From assembly GCA_021432635.1 (NCBI GenBank), contig MU270079.1, positions 328,697 to 392,696 of the forward strand: DNA of 64,000 nt, in the 5' to 3' direction. This DNA is from Thozetella sp. PMI_491 (lineage: Eukaryota > Ascomycota > Sordariomycetes > Chaetosphaeriales > Chaetosphaeriaceae). The notes under the pieces were generated by a model. The model did no database searches. It was not told the origin of the DNA and saw nothing but the letters and a program-made list of their open reading frames with translations. This document shows, one piece after another, positions 10,752-21,887 of this stretch; position 1 is the stretch's first letter; every line of letters begins with the position of its first letter. The position numbers and the translations under genes are program-made.

Positions 10752-11972
10752 CCTTCGTGATACAAAGTTCGATTGCAAGCGGAGTGAAGAGTGACGCCTG
10801 CCTTTATTAAACATTCGATATATAACTAGTCCGTCATACTAGATGGTTCTGTGACTAGCGATTAATTTACCTCCCCAGCACCATTATTGTAGTTACTCTA
10901 AAGTACCATTTCTATGCTCCTCGCATTGTAAGACTGCTTCCTTACCGGTCTACTGCTAAATTGCCAAAAGTTCCAGCAGCTGAGATGCACCAACAATGGA
11001 ATGCCTGGAAGTAAAGGAGACGTAGGGGGTTACAAAGCTTGGAAGGTGGCGAGGAGGTTGAGTCGGCTAAATAGGCTAAGATGGGTAGCCGTATATAAGT
11101 AGATGCCGACCTTGCTTCTACTGATGGCGCAGGAGGCGCGTGCCATTTGATCGTAATAGGCTCAGCTTACCCTTCTTCTTTATTCATCTGCAAGATCGGC
11201 CAGTCGGGGTAATCTTCAAAGGGACGATGGAGCCGAAGAACCCTGCATCTTCGCTACTATACACCCTACCTATTAGGCATCTGTGTCACCACTAGTATTT
11301 TGTTTTGAGGCCGTTCTAACCGCTCTCCTCCGGCTTCCAATCGCCCCCATCTACCCGTTTGTTCTTTCTTAGCTCCGAGTACTCACGACCAACAGCGGCA
11401 TTAACCCACTGATGACTGCAGAAAGCTTGACTGCGCATGTCTCCGTGAAACGCTCCTACATACTTACATATTTGACGACTTATCAAGATAGTAGTCGTGG
11501 GAAGACAATATTGCCTAATATCGGTTGACAATAATCTTCGGAGATTCATCGTACGGGATGGCTTGATTGCCTGACTCTGTAGATGGCGGTAGCGACCGTG
11601 CCTCCCGCTGCCTGGCCATACCCAAATCGTGGAGATTCACCGATGCAGCCTCCTGCAGCCAGCTGGGCACAGCCGAGTGATAAGGCAACGATAGTCCGAT
11701 AGTGGGTAAATTGGTCAGACATATTATCCAGGATTAATACGAATGCACGTTGCGTCTAGGTTTCTAAAGCTATCTATATCGGGTCTCCCGCAGCCTCCCA
11801 CATGCTGGCAGCTTTAAGAACACACACGTCTTTCCAGTGGACAGCTTGATTTCGTTGGAGCGCGTTTGTAACCATAATATCCAGCTCCTATTTACCACGG
11901 CCCTGTGCCAACCCAGTGTGGATTGATCTTTGAAGGAACTTTCAACCGGATATTTCTCGACCGCCTTACTTC
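10752..11972. other. Long intergenic region, no gene recognised
   Basis: 1.2 kb without a supported gene. A TATATAAG element on the plus strand near 11093 is followed only by a frame of about 15 codons. A 77-codon open frame on the minus strand (11316-11549) has no recognisable feature. The distal part should be the promoter of the chitin deacetylase. Confidence 0.5.
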
Positions 11973-13634
11973 ATGAGGTTCCTGACGTCTGGATCCCTGG
12001 CAGGAGCATTGGCGGTCCTGCCAGTGGCATACGCTTTCAGTTATCCGCCACAAACTACCCCTGATAAACGACAGATAAAGGGGAGGGACGTGCCGGTAGG
12101 CGGTCAGTGTGGACCAGATAACGGCAATGCGGTGTGCGCTACAGATCTGTGCTGTTCTGAGCACGTAAGTCTGAATTGCTGTGACTATACTTTGTAGTTG
12201 ACTGAGATGGTCTAAATCCTCTCGCTGACACACGATGGGCTGTAAAAGGGGTTTTGTGGGACTGGGGCAGACTTCTGCATTGCCCCGAATTGTCTGCTCG
12301 ATTTCGGCCCCGCCTGCGACGGCAACAGATGGCCACAAGGAACTGATACCTCCAGGGTACCGCGGCCACGCTTTGGGAAAGTACCGTATGGCGCCGATGT
12401 ATCCAAGTGCAAATTGCCGGGCAAGGTTGCCCTGACGTTCGATGATGGCCCCAACAAGTATACTAATGACCTGCTTGACGTTCTGAAGAAGAATAATGCC
12501 AAGGTGAGCTACTATAGAACTTCAAATTCCTGTGCAGCACCGATGTGCAGGTCATGCTTATAGTATACTTACACCACGTTTCCCGAAATTTTAGGCTACG
12601 TTCTTTGTGGTAGGGGCAAACGGCGCGAAGGGTACGTTTTCCTTGTCGGCGCGAAGCACACGACCGAGTCTTTCCGGAGGCTAACCAAGGGAACTACAAT
12701 CAGGAGAAATAGAAGACCCCCGGACCGGTTACTTGGCCACCATCCAAAGAATGTATCACGAGGGGCATCAGGTCGGGAGCCACTCGTGGAGTCACCAGAA
12801 CTTCACTGCCATTAATCCCCAACAGCGACACGATCAGATCATCAAGAATGAGGTAGCTCTAGTAGACATCCTAGGTTTCTTTCCGACGTACCTACGGCCT
12901 CCTTATACTACGTGGAACGATGAGATTATCAACGAGTTCTATACACTTGGTTATCATAATGTGGGTTTATGGCATTCCCCTTTCTTCTACCCATTATCCT
13001 TGGATGAATCTCCTGACACCCGATATTTTGGTAGCTGAACTTTGATCTCAACACCCGCGATTGGGAAGGCGATTACAATGTAGCACAGAACGAGTTTTCG
13101 TCGGCACTCTCTGGACATAACCCTGCATCATCCTCATTTATCGCAGTGGCGCACGACATCGAGGATAAGACGGTGCATGGGTATGTCCAGTTCATGATCG
13201 ACGAGGCACGAAAGTACAAATACGAGCTTGTTACCGTTGGGGAGTGCCTGGGCGACCACCCCAACAACTGGTACCGAGATGCCAACACCGGTGGGCCATT
13301 TGGTGGGGAACCAAAGGAACAGCCAGAGGATACGGCTTCTGCGTCGGCAGGGTCACCACCGTCGCCTTCGGCTCAGTCAACCGTTACAGAGCCCGCATCA
13401 GCGGTAGCAACTTCTACAGCATCTCCGAACACAACATATAGTGTCGGCAAGGAGGACGGGCCGAGATCATCTAGCGGCTCTGCTTCGACGTCCTTAACAG
13501 CAGCTACTCCTTCCATTGCTACTTCTACCGCTGCAGCGCCAAAACCCAATGTCGCCAAGCGACAGGAACTCAACCTGACAATGCATTTAGTCTTGGGTAG
13601 CCTTGTTTTGTTTGCCTGGCTCGAATCTGTGTAG
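11973..13634 (+). CDS. Chitin deacetylase, CBM18 plus CE4, GPI-type
   Basis: Five exons fit: 11973-12164, 12249-12503, 12595-12631, 12704-12960 and 13035-13634, giving 446 residues. Order: signal peptide; a CBM18-like cysteine-rich chitin-binding module (about residues 40-87, split by intron 1 within its cysteine pattern); then a CE4 polysaccharide deacetylase domain with TFDDGP at 127-132, SHSWSH at 187-192 and LRPPY at 225-229, the metal-binding and catalytic motifs. A long Ser/Thr/Ala-rich stalk follows, and the protein ends in a hydrophobic tail typical of a GPI-anchor signal. It should convert chitin to chitosan at the cell wall, which helps fungi build walls or hide chitin. Every intron preserves a known motif. 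I am confident in the family and architecture. Confidence 0.93.
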
Positions 13635-13967
13635 CGGTTTCACTTGTACTGGCAAATATCGCAGCGTAAGCCTTCTACCTTTGAGCTTATTCGTATCGTA
13701 TGTTCCTTGGAGGACTTTTGAACCAAACAAAAATGCTAATGATAATGGAAATTTCATTCTTGGTAATGACACATTTGTGAATAATACCCCAGTTGCGAGG
13801 TCTCAATCAAGTACTTCACATCTTCTTGGCTACATATCTTGATGCTGGGGATCAATATTAAGGCAGATCATAGTGTGGCAGTCTTATGACGACATGACAT
13901 CGTCTCAAGAAGTTGAGCACTCGCCAGCTTGATGAACGAGGTAACTGTTCGGCTTTCTGATGAGCAA
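13635..13967. other. Convergent 3' intergenic region
   Basis: 333 bases between the stops of the convergent deacetylase and Asp-box protein genes. It is AT-rich and presumably holds both poly(A) sites. Nothing else was seen. Confidence 0.5.
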
Positions 13968-15299
13968 TTAAGGTAACTTTTTGACATCAACAACGCTGAC
14001 CCAAACATTTTCTTTGTTCTCACTGTATGCCACGAGCAGGTTGCCACCGACTTGGATAGCTGATGGGTAGCTAAATCCATGGTTCTTATAGTCCCTCGTG
14101 TCCGGAACAATGTCTGCGCTAGCGTTGGTCCGCAAAACTCCGATCGTGCGATACGAATGGCTTGCTCCTCGGGACATGGCGATAGTAAGCGGTTGCCGGA
14201 CCAATTGCGAGTTGTTGCGCGGGTTGGAGACGAGGTATCGATCCCCGCTGGTGATTGTGCCGAGGTGCTGCTTCGTCTTTGCGTCGGGGATATTGGTCTG
14301 GAAGATCTGGCTCCCATATTGCTCAAGAATTTTGGGATACCAGTCCGCGCCGGCTCGGTTGTAGGTTGTCTCTACCCAGACAGCCATTGTATTGTTGGTC
14401 GCCGTAATGTCGCGCCAAAACCGCTGCCAGTATCCACCTCCTGGGTGGGAGGCGTCCTTGAACCAGACGGCATGTGTCTGCTCCTGCATGTAATGCACGC
14501 CATCTGCCGCATAAAGGTTGTGGTCGTAAAGCCAGTCACCCCATGCCGGGGCTGTAGCAGGTTCGTCTAGGATTGCGTTGATGATGTTCTCATCCTCGCA
14601 ATACTTCATTCCATACTTGGTTCCGTAGATGGTCTCGTTGAAAAGTTGAATGTCAGTATCTTGGTTCTTGGTGAGCCAGCATGGATCTCCTGCAGGCGAG
14701 CCATCCAAGAGGACCGGCCGCGCGACCCTTCCGGCTGCTTTCGTGCCAGAGCCAATCGAACCCCAGCAATAGAAGTCGGTCGACTGGGCTACGGCATAAA
14801 CTTGTCCTTTGGCTTCCACCAAGGCGAGAGCTTGGAACGCCCGCTGCCAGATCTGGTTTTGGCACCAGTATGTGAAGTTCTTCGTGTCAGTCTGGTTGGG
14901 CAGCACTGCCGCCGGAATGATGGATGAACCAGCGCTCCACGTAAACCCGCCGTCATGTGATACGGTAATCCAGACATCTTGGCCCATGCTATCCTCATCA
15001 ATAGGGGCTGATGAGTGGATGAGGTAGACGTTGCTCCCTTGGGCGTAAAGGGCAGGATGGTGCGCATAGGTACGATTCACAGCACTGCCATCGTATACGA
15101 GAATTTCTTTCGTCGCCTCTATCTGGTCCCATCCGGCATATAGCGTGTCATTGTAGTCGATGGGCGGCTCGACCTGCCAGTAGCTGCTCGGCGGGGGCGG
15201 GGCCGAGGTTGCGGGACGGAAATAGGATAAAGGAAAAAGGAAGTAAAACGGAACCACAAACATCGTGACGATGCTATTGGGAACTCCTAGAGCTTGCAT
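13968..15299 (-). CDS. Secreted Asp-box (BNR/sialidase-fold) protein
   Basis: Single exon. I choose ATG 15299, giving 443 residues, because it begins with a hydrophobic signal-like segment and a TATATAAG box lies about 50 bases upstream at 15346-15353. The open frame extends 45 codons further but would start upstream of that box. One clear Asp box (SHDGGFTW) is present near residue 130, with other degenerate beta-propeller strands such as VLRTN and LLVAYSEN. Several N-glycosylation sites and paired cysteines fit secretion. The fold is probably a sialidase-like beta-propeller. I do not see a full arginine triad, so it may be a glycosidase of another kind or a non-catalytic binding protein. Confidence 0.72.
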   Translation of the reverse strand: MQALGVPNSIVTMFVVPFYFLFPLSYFRPATSAPPPPSSYWQVEPPIDYNDTLYAGWDQIEATKEILVYDGSAVNRTYAHHPALYAQGSNVYLIHSSAPIDEDSMGQDVWITVSHDGGFTWSAGSSIIPAAVLPNQTDTKNFTYWCQNQIWQRAFQALALVEAKGQVYAVAQSTDFYCWGSIGSGTKAAGRVARPVLLDGSPAGDPCWLTKNQDTDIQLFNETIYGTKYGMKYCEDENIINAILDEPATAPAWGDWLYDHNLYAADGVHYMQEQTHAVWFKDASHPGGGYWQRFWRDITATNNTMAVWVETTYNRAGADWYPKILEQYGSQIFQTNIPDAKTKQHLGTITSGDRYLVSNPRNNSQLVRQPLTIAMSRGASHSYRTIGVLRTNASADIVPDTRDYKNHGFSYPSAIQVGGNLLVAYSENKENVWVSVVDVKKLP

Positions 15300-15345
15300 T
15301 ATTCCGGCGGTCACCACGCTTGCTTGGAATGTCCGAGCTCGGCAT

Positions 15346-15353
15346 CTTATATA
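15346..15353 (-). promoter_or_regulatory. TATA box of the Asp-box protein gene
   Basis: Read on the minus strand the bases are TATATAAG, about 50 bases before ATG 15299. Between it and the ATG lies the perfect palindrome CCGAGCTCGG (15333-15342). Confidence 0.5.
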
Positions 15354-15696
15354 CCGTCGATGTAGACGACGACGTTGAAAGACCCACCAAAGATGCGGGG
15401 AATGTCGCAACGATCTACTATTAAGAGGGGTCAACGACGGTCCTAACCTCTCTTCCGGCTAGTTTCCTACAGGGAATGCAGGTAACGTTAAAAGGCACTA
15501 ACTGGCTTGACTAGGTACCGAGATCAGGATGCCTCCCTCTTCTCATATTTCAATCGGACCTCAGAATTGCTGCTAGCGAGGTGGGATTAATACCTGAAAG
15601 CAGTTAAACCTTGACCTCATGACCATGCTGCGACAGACTTAGGGTATATATCTGTCTATGTGCAAGGTAGGGTTATACGGCAATGAAGCAGGTTGG
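15354..15696. other. Intergenic between two minus-strand genes
   Basis: Apart from upstream promoter sequence of the Asp-box protein gene and the 3' end of the DUF7580 gene, nothing was recognised. Confidence 0.45.
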
Positions 15697-17526
15697 TTAT
15701 TTTAGTATGTGATGCCCATGCTTCGTGGCCATCTTTTCTCCCCACTCAATCTCCTCTTGTATCGGGAGAATGACATTTCTGTACAAACCATCGCACGTAG
15801 TAGAATCCTCCAAGCTGACCCTTGACCCGGCCGGGACCCATCGAACATCCAGGCACGCGAGTATGGCGCTTCGGTATGTCGGGAAACAGTCTCCCAGCGC
15901 AAGTTCTACCACTTGAAGCGCCGCAGTAAGATCCGAATTCGCCGTGGCCGGACCCTGCTGCGCAGAAATGCTCTGGCGAAACTTCTCGATGGGCGTCCAA
16001 GTGTGAACCTCGATCAGAAGGATACCCAGTCTAAGGATGCCAGGGTTGGGATGGAAGACTGTCAGGCTGGTGCTTTCGGGCGCGCTATCGACGCGGTGTG
16101 CATCCCCTAACGGGGACTCAAGATATGGCTGCCGGTAATTTATGGCCTGCCCCGCAGAGCAAAAGAAGTAGATCTGATCTTCTCTGAACTGGCTGCTCAA
16201 AAAGGCGCTGTCGTGTAGTTGAAGAACGGAATATGCCAGTGTCAACGCGAGCCTCCGCTTGCTTATCAAATCTCTCGGCGGCTGAGTGGCCAAAAGCAGG
16301 TCTTTGAGGGAAACCGGTATCGTGTTCGGGAGTAATTGACGTGGTGTTGGCGCAAGCTGGAAAACCTTGCGCACCACGGCGTCGTCTTCAGAGTTCTCCA
16401 CGACTATTCGGAGGCAGTAATGTCCCGATTGGCCACAGATGGCCTTAATTGCACCGCATATCTCATCCAGCTCTGCCCGTGTCTCGGCTGGCCACGCACT
16501 GCCGCCACCAAGTTAGTATCAAAGGAAGGGGGTCTCGGGAAGATGGGGTTCCCAATCGTCTGGCATGACATACGAGATATCTTTAATAAGCACCATCATC
16601 TCGTGCCATGGGCCTCCGCTTTCGACGAGAAAATTAAAATCCGCCTCTGTTGGTGTTAACTTGGGAAGGTCCTTCGTGCAGGCGGCCAGCGACAGGCGCG
16701 CTTGGTGAGGACTGCCACAGCTGCACGCCCAGTAGTGGGAGAGGGCTTTGAAAAGCCTTCGGGTGAGGGAGCGGAGATTGCACAGAAACGATACATCCGA
16801 CTGCACTGACTGATCACCCTCTCTCGGCTGCTGCCTTTCCGCTTTCCTTGTAGCATAGTTGATGATGCGCTCCAGCCTGGACCGCCATGTACGCAAGTTC
16901 GCAATGCAGACGTCGCGCCGTTTTTCGCGCCTCAGAAACTTAACGCGTTCCCAAAACCTACTCGGCTGGTATTTCTGGGACTGTAGATTTCTCATTTTTT
17001 CCGACATCTTGGAGAAGTCCTGGACGGTTCATTAGCGATGTCCTAGCTCATCCTCGCATATACTCGAAGCCATAGGAAAGACGGGCGCAGGGTTTACTAG
17101 GTCTGCTTTGGATATCTTGACAGTCTCGTCCTGTAGAAGCTGGTAAAAGAGGGTGAGCGTCTTTTCCATGGTTTGCAAGAAGAGCTGCAGATCGTTGTCG
17201 CTAGTGAAGAACTCTCGGAGCCCTTTGGCCACATCGCTGTCATTGTTCCAATTCTGGACACAAGATTGCACCTCCCGATCGTTCAAGATCTGGGCCTTGC
17301 GCTCCTCCGAGACGTTGGGCAGACTCGACACGATCAGTTCTATCTGTTTCTCCATTTCGTAAGTTTCCCAGTAGAATTCGTCGTAAAACTCCTGCAGCTT
17401 CCGGTCTCGGGTGGAGCTCGTCGCCGCATTTTTGAGCAGTGAAGTGGCCGAAGAGGACCATTTGCCCGCCTCAACGAACAAGGGGATGACGGCGAGAACA
17501 ATACCCGCAACCTCGAAGCCCGACAT
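15697..17526 (-). CDS. DUF7580 family protein
   Basis: Three exons fit on the minus strand: 17526-17098, 17019-16574 and 16498-15697, giving 558 residues; an ATG at 17544 would add six. The N-terminus MSGFEVAGIVLAVIPL is the standard opening of this large fungal family, followed by helical segments, a basic region and a C-terminal block (LRIVVENSEDD to the end) that in relatives resembles a degenerate kinase-like or prion-inhibition-like module. Intron 2 contains a consensus TACTAAC branch site and starts GTATGT; splicing joins IKDIS to AWPAETR. Function is not established. Relatives are numerous in Pezizomycotina and often sit with NLR or incompatibility-type genes. It is head-to-head with the C2H2/RhoGAP gene (356 bases apart). 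Confidence 0.85.
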
Positions 17527-17882
17527 GGCAGCACAATACAGCAAGGCCGAGTTGTCTCACGAGCAATGTTTATCTCAAGTTGAGCAGATGCGGCTGAAGT
17601 GATTCTCTCTTGAGGTGGGGCAGCTGACGCAACTTTGCTTTTGGGGGAAGCAGTAGCCAATAACCTTCCCAATCCGCACACGGACTGAAACAAGCAGAAA
17701 AGTTGCGCCTCCGGAGAGGGGTTTATCTTCCGCAGGTCTATCCCATATTGCCAGTACATAGCCAACCCGTAACCAACCCATGGCTATCAAACCCATTATA
17801 CGACACGCTATTTCACTTCAACCTCTTGGCTTCCCGCTCTTCACCTTCATTATTTACCCCTCATATCCTCCCTATTAGCACC
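17527..17882. promoter_or_regulatory. Shared promoter of DUF7580 and RhoGAP genes
   Basis: A 356-base gap between two start codons facing away from each other. No clear TATA element or repeat was recognised, but the short spacing makes co-regulation plausible. Confidence 0.4.
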
Positions 17883-20851
17883 ATGCCTGATTCTATTCAG
17901 GCTGCAGCCTTCCAGGTGGTGGAGATGCTCGACAGGGCTTTACTAGCACCCAGTTCAAGCCCTCAGCTTCGATCGGAACTCTCCACAATACTTACTCGTT
18001 TAAATATATGGGCTGGCAACATCGGTGTTTTTGCTGGAGGCGCGGCATCCCTCGATGAACGGCTATGCGAGCACCAGGATATCCTTGACATTTTGCACCA
18101 CTTGCTCGTCCGTCTAAGACAGAATCTTCGCGAGGCCATAACTCCTTCCTTCCAAGACACAGATCAAGAGGATAATAGCGACGAAACAACGGGATCAAGC
18201 AGTTCCTCCTCCTCCTCAGTAATGAGCCTTGATCTGGACGAGGACAGTTCTATAAATTTCTATGCAGAACAGCATATGGCAAGCGAGAACCAGCATGCTA
18301 TTCACAAGGCAAATGAAATTATCAGCCGCCTCTACAGACTCTCCTCTGTCATCAGAAAACCGGTATCCTCCAGAGAGAATGAAAGGGTTCGGAGGTTTGC
18401 CAAAGATATGGCGCAGCGGGATGATCTGCAAGACCAAGCGGAAGAACTCGAGGGCCTCGAATCGTTTGCCCAGTGGATGATCAACTACAAGTATCCCAAA
18501 GTTCCAAAAGTTCTCGCTGATAGACTGATATCGTCTATCACAACCCGGCGCATTAAGTTAGTTTACCGAGAACGGCACGGGAGGAAGCTCCAACATGGTG
18601 TGCCAAACATAACTCGTCAAGTTCAATATATGTTTCACGGGCCACAGCTCGACGACGCACCTCCTTCCCAGTCTGGAGGACGAAGGAATCGCGGGTCAGC
18701 AACGGGCTCTAAAGCTGTTTTGACTCCAAGTGCAATTTTATCTGCCACAGCTGCCTCCTCAGTTGACCGGGAACGGTATCGAGCGTACGGGATGTCGGTT
18801 GCCTTGTCCGGTATTACAAGAAGTGCGGTAAATAGACGCCGACAACTTGACGTTCCGTACCCTCCGTCATTGGCCGACAAGGCTTCTGAACAGGCTTTTT
18901 GTCCATACTGCGCCAGGCTGATTTCCATTCAAGAAACGAAAGAACCTCGATGGACGTGAGTCTTGGCTCATACTCTCAACCACATCGGATTATTTGGCTA
19001 ATCGAATGTAGGCGCCATATATTAAAAGATATTGAGCCATACATCTGCCTGTTTCCAGACTGTGAGAACGAGGAAACCGTTTTCCGATCATCAGAAGAAT
19101 GGCTCAGTCACATGCAACAGCACACGACAGTCTGGTCCTGCCAGGTCCAGGGCCACGAACATATAATATACTATTCCCCGGGAGATCTCGAGGCGCATAT
19201 GATGTCGGCGCACGCTGAAACCGTCGCCGAAAGCCAGCTTCCATACCTGATTGAACACAGTGCCCGGCCGCATCCTAATACTTTCGCAATCCTTACAGCC
19301 GCTGTTCAACAGGTTCCAGACCGGGGACCCACCGCGCTATCTCCTGCTCTCTGCCCCTTGTGTCTGTTACCAGTCGAGCCACAGACTCATAAATCAGAAG
19401 GTGGTGACCGAAACTTGTGCGACCATATTTTGGACCACTTGGAAGAGATGGCTCTTCTATCATTGCCTCCAACGGATCATGCGGCAGATGGGCGTTCAAT
19501 AGACTCCGAAAGGAAGACCGTTGCGACTGCTCATGACCTATCGGACCTGCCTGAGGTGGATTCCAGCGTTGACGAGTCTCAGCTAGCTCACCACAAGAGA
19601 CTTCAGGAGAAATTCCACGATGTCCAGGATCTTCCAATATGGAACACCGTCTGCAGAGAGATCCGGGATGCTCGAAGGATGCACCAAAATGATTTTGAGC
19701 CGGACGATCCCATCTTGATTCGGTTTAGAGAAGCGAGTGTGGTGGAAGTGCCAAGGGCGGAAGAGGTCCCTGCCAAGAAAGAAGCACTTCCAACCGGAGC
19801 CGTCGAGAATACTACCTCTGATCGTACAGATCATGGACAAGATCCTGATACTGAATATCTCAGCCGAGAAGGTTCAGAATTAGGGCCAGCTGACCTCGGC
19901 CCTACGAACACGAATTCTCTCCAAAAAGAAGACCGGAGGAAACCCGTGGATATCGAAATCCCGGGTACTGTTGTTGACTCAGACAAAAGCGGAGAGGATT
20001 ATATCTCGCAGCAAGAACAGACGTCAACCAATAAGAGGAGCAACTGGCTCAGAAATTTTGCTAGGCGGAGCTTATTTGGCAAGAAACCAACTGCACCGGG
20101 TAGTGACGAGGGCTCTTCAGCTATCAATGACGAACAATATGTATTGAAAGTCTTGAATTTGCCTCTTATCGAGCAGACACGGATAACTCGCATCTCGAAG
20201 AGGCTGGAGACCAGTAGGGACAAGACTGAATTCTGGATGCCTTCGTTTCCTTGGCGGGCCCTTGATTATCTCAACTATTATGGCACCGAGCTTGAGGGCT
20301 TATATCGAATACCTGGAAACGGCTCCGAAATAAGGAAATGGCAACGAAAGTTCGATGAAGGTAGGCGGTTATTTCGCTTCGCTCCTTCGCGCTCGAATTT
20401 GTTCGGTTCATTTACTAAAACACCTCTAGAACTTGACGTGGATTTGTTCAAGCAAGATGACCTACACGATGTCAATGTTATTGCGTCAATGCTGAAAACT
20501 TGGCTGCGTACTCTTCCCGAAGAGCTCTTTCCCAAGGAGGCTCAAGAAAGAGTTGCGAGAGAATGTGCAGACTCCGAAAGAGTCCCAGGACTCTTGGTAG
20601 AGGAACTATCGGGTTTGCCGCCTTTCCAATATTATCTTCTTTTCGCCCTTACCTGCCACCTAAGCCTTTTACTCGCGCACTCTGACAAGACCAAGATGGA
20701 TTTCCGAAACCTTTGCATTTGTTTTCTGCCATGTCTAAAAATCAATACTTTCTGTTTCAAATTCCTGGTCTGTGACTGGCGGGACTGCTGGAAAGGGTGC
20801 AAGTACGAGGCCGCGTACATAGAACAGGAGTATGCACTGTTTGGCAGCTAG
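17883..20851 (+). CDS. C2H2-type fungal signalling protein fused to RhoGAP
   Basis: Two exons fit: 17883-18955 and 19012-20851, giving 970 residues; ATG 17883 (ACCATGCC context) begins MPDSIQ. Residues 1-100 match the helical start seen in many fungal C2H2-domain proteins of unknown role (LDRALL, NIWAGNIGVF, LDERLCEH). A polyserine stretch is near residue 115. Residues 345-530 carry degenerate zinc-finger pairs (CPYCARL; CLFPDC then HMQQH; CPLCLL then CDHILDH) of the acuF-like type. The C-terminal 200 residues are a RhoGAP domain with the arginine finger in GLYRIPGNG (R790) and the NLCICFLPCLK block near the end. It should stimulate GTP hydrolysis by a Rho/Rac/Cdc42 GTPase. The fusion is unusual to my knowledge. 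Confidence 0.87.
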
Positions 20852-21887
20852 GATTCAATCCATAAGACATGGGATAGAAAGAAACCTAGATCCAGTTGCG
20901 GGTTATCTAAAGTTAGAAGAGTTATTGCCCAGGCTTCTGTAGGTGGTAGCTAAGTTGCAGGCCAAGCAATACGTAACAACAATACCCACTTTCCTTGTTT
21001 GTTAGCGTGGAAAGTAAGAATGACAAGGCGGGAAAGATAGAACCAGGATATTAGAGGCTTTGAGTAGTGTCAGCTCTTACTTTCACTACTGAAACTCTTT
21101 CCTCCCCTTACTTTAATTGCTTACTGGAGGATGTAAACGCCATGAAACCACCGTCTCGGGGGTCATCTGTTTAGTAGTTGACTGGCCTCTACCTTATACC
21201 AATCTACCCAATAGACGAGAGGCGGATTGCACAAGGGTACTCAGATGGCCGGCCCCTCACATCACTACGATAGGGAAATAGCGCAGTACTGAGAGTAATC
21301 TTTACAATCCCAATACTTGAGAACAAACCTCGTACTATAACTTTAAACACCTCTATAAAATTGAAACGATTACCTACGGAAAGCCTTCGTATCGATGCTT
21401 GACTACTGACTTGGCTGTCTGTAGATTACCTGTTAGCCGTCTCGAATGTGTGGATGTTGGAGGTGGCGCTTAGAAGGGTTTAGCGGTTAGCGCGTAGGTA
21501 AGTCGACTTACAGCTCTGTCCGGGTGCGGGATCCTGCCTGTCAGAAACTGCGTCGCCCTGTGCATGTTGTGGTGGAGCCGATCTGGTAAAGAGTTTCATA
21601 ATGATTATGATAAGGGAAGACGGTTGGAAGAAAAGGGCGCGTTTGACACGTTTTCAAGCCAGACTTTTGTAAACCCACTATAGTTTGCCATGCTTGTTAG
21701 GGTATAGCACGGTGCAGCCCTTCTTATCGGATGCACCGGCGGAACTCGGGAACGAATATCATCTCGTCGAATAAATCTACCTGCGCCGTGACTCATTCAT
21801 TAGAGCATACCGGATAGATCGAGGAACAAGCGGGCATTCCAAACCAGCTATAGGGACAGTTTGGCCCAATTCCACCACTCATACGCC
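20852..21887. other. Intergenic, no gene recognised
   Basis: About 1 kb, AT-rich, without a credible frame over 65 codons. It holds the 3' end of the RhoGAP gene and the promoter of the aldolase gene. Confidence 0.5.

Noticed and set aside
15300-15434. 45 extra codons at the start of the Asp-box protein
   Set aside because: They would start upstream of a good TATA box and put an arginine-rich stretch before the signal-like segment.
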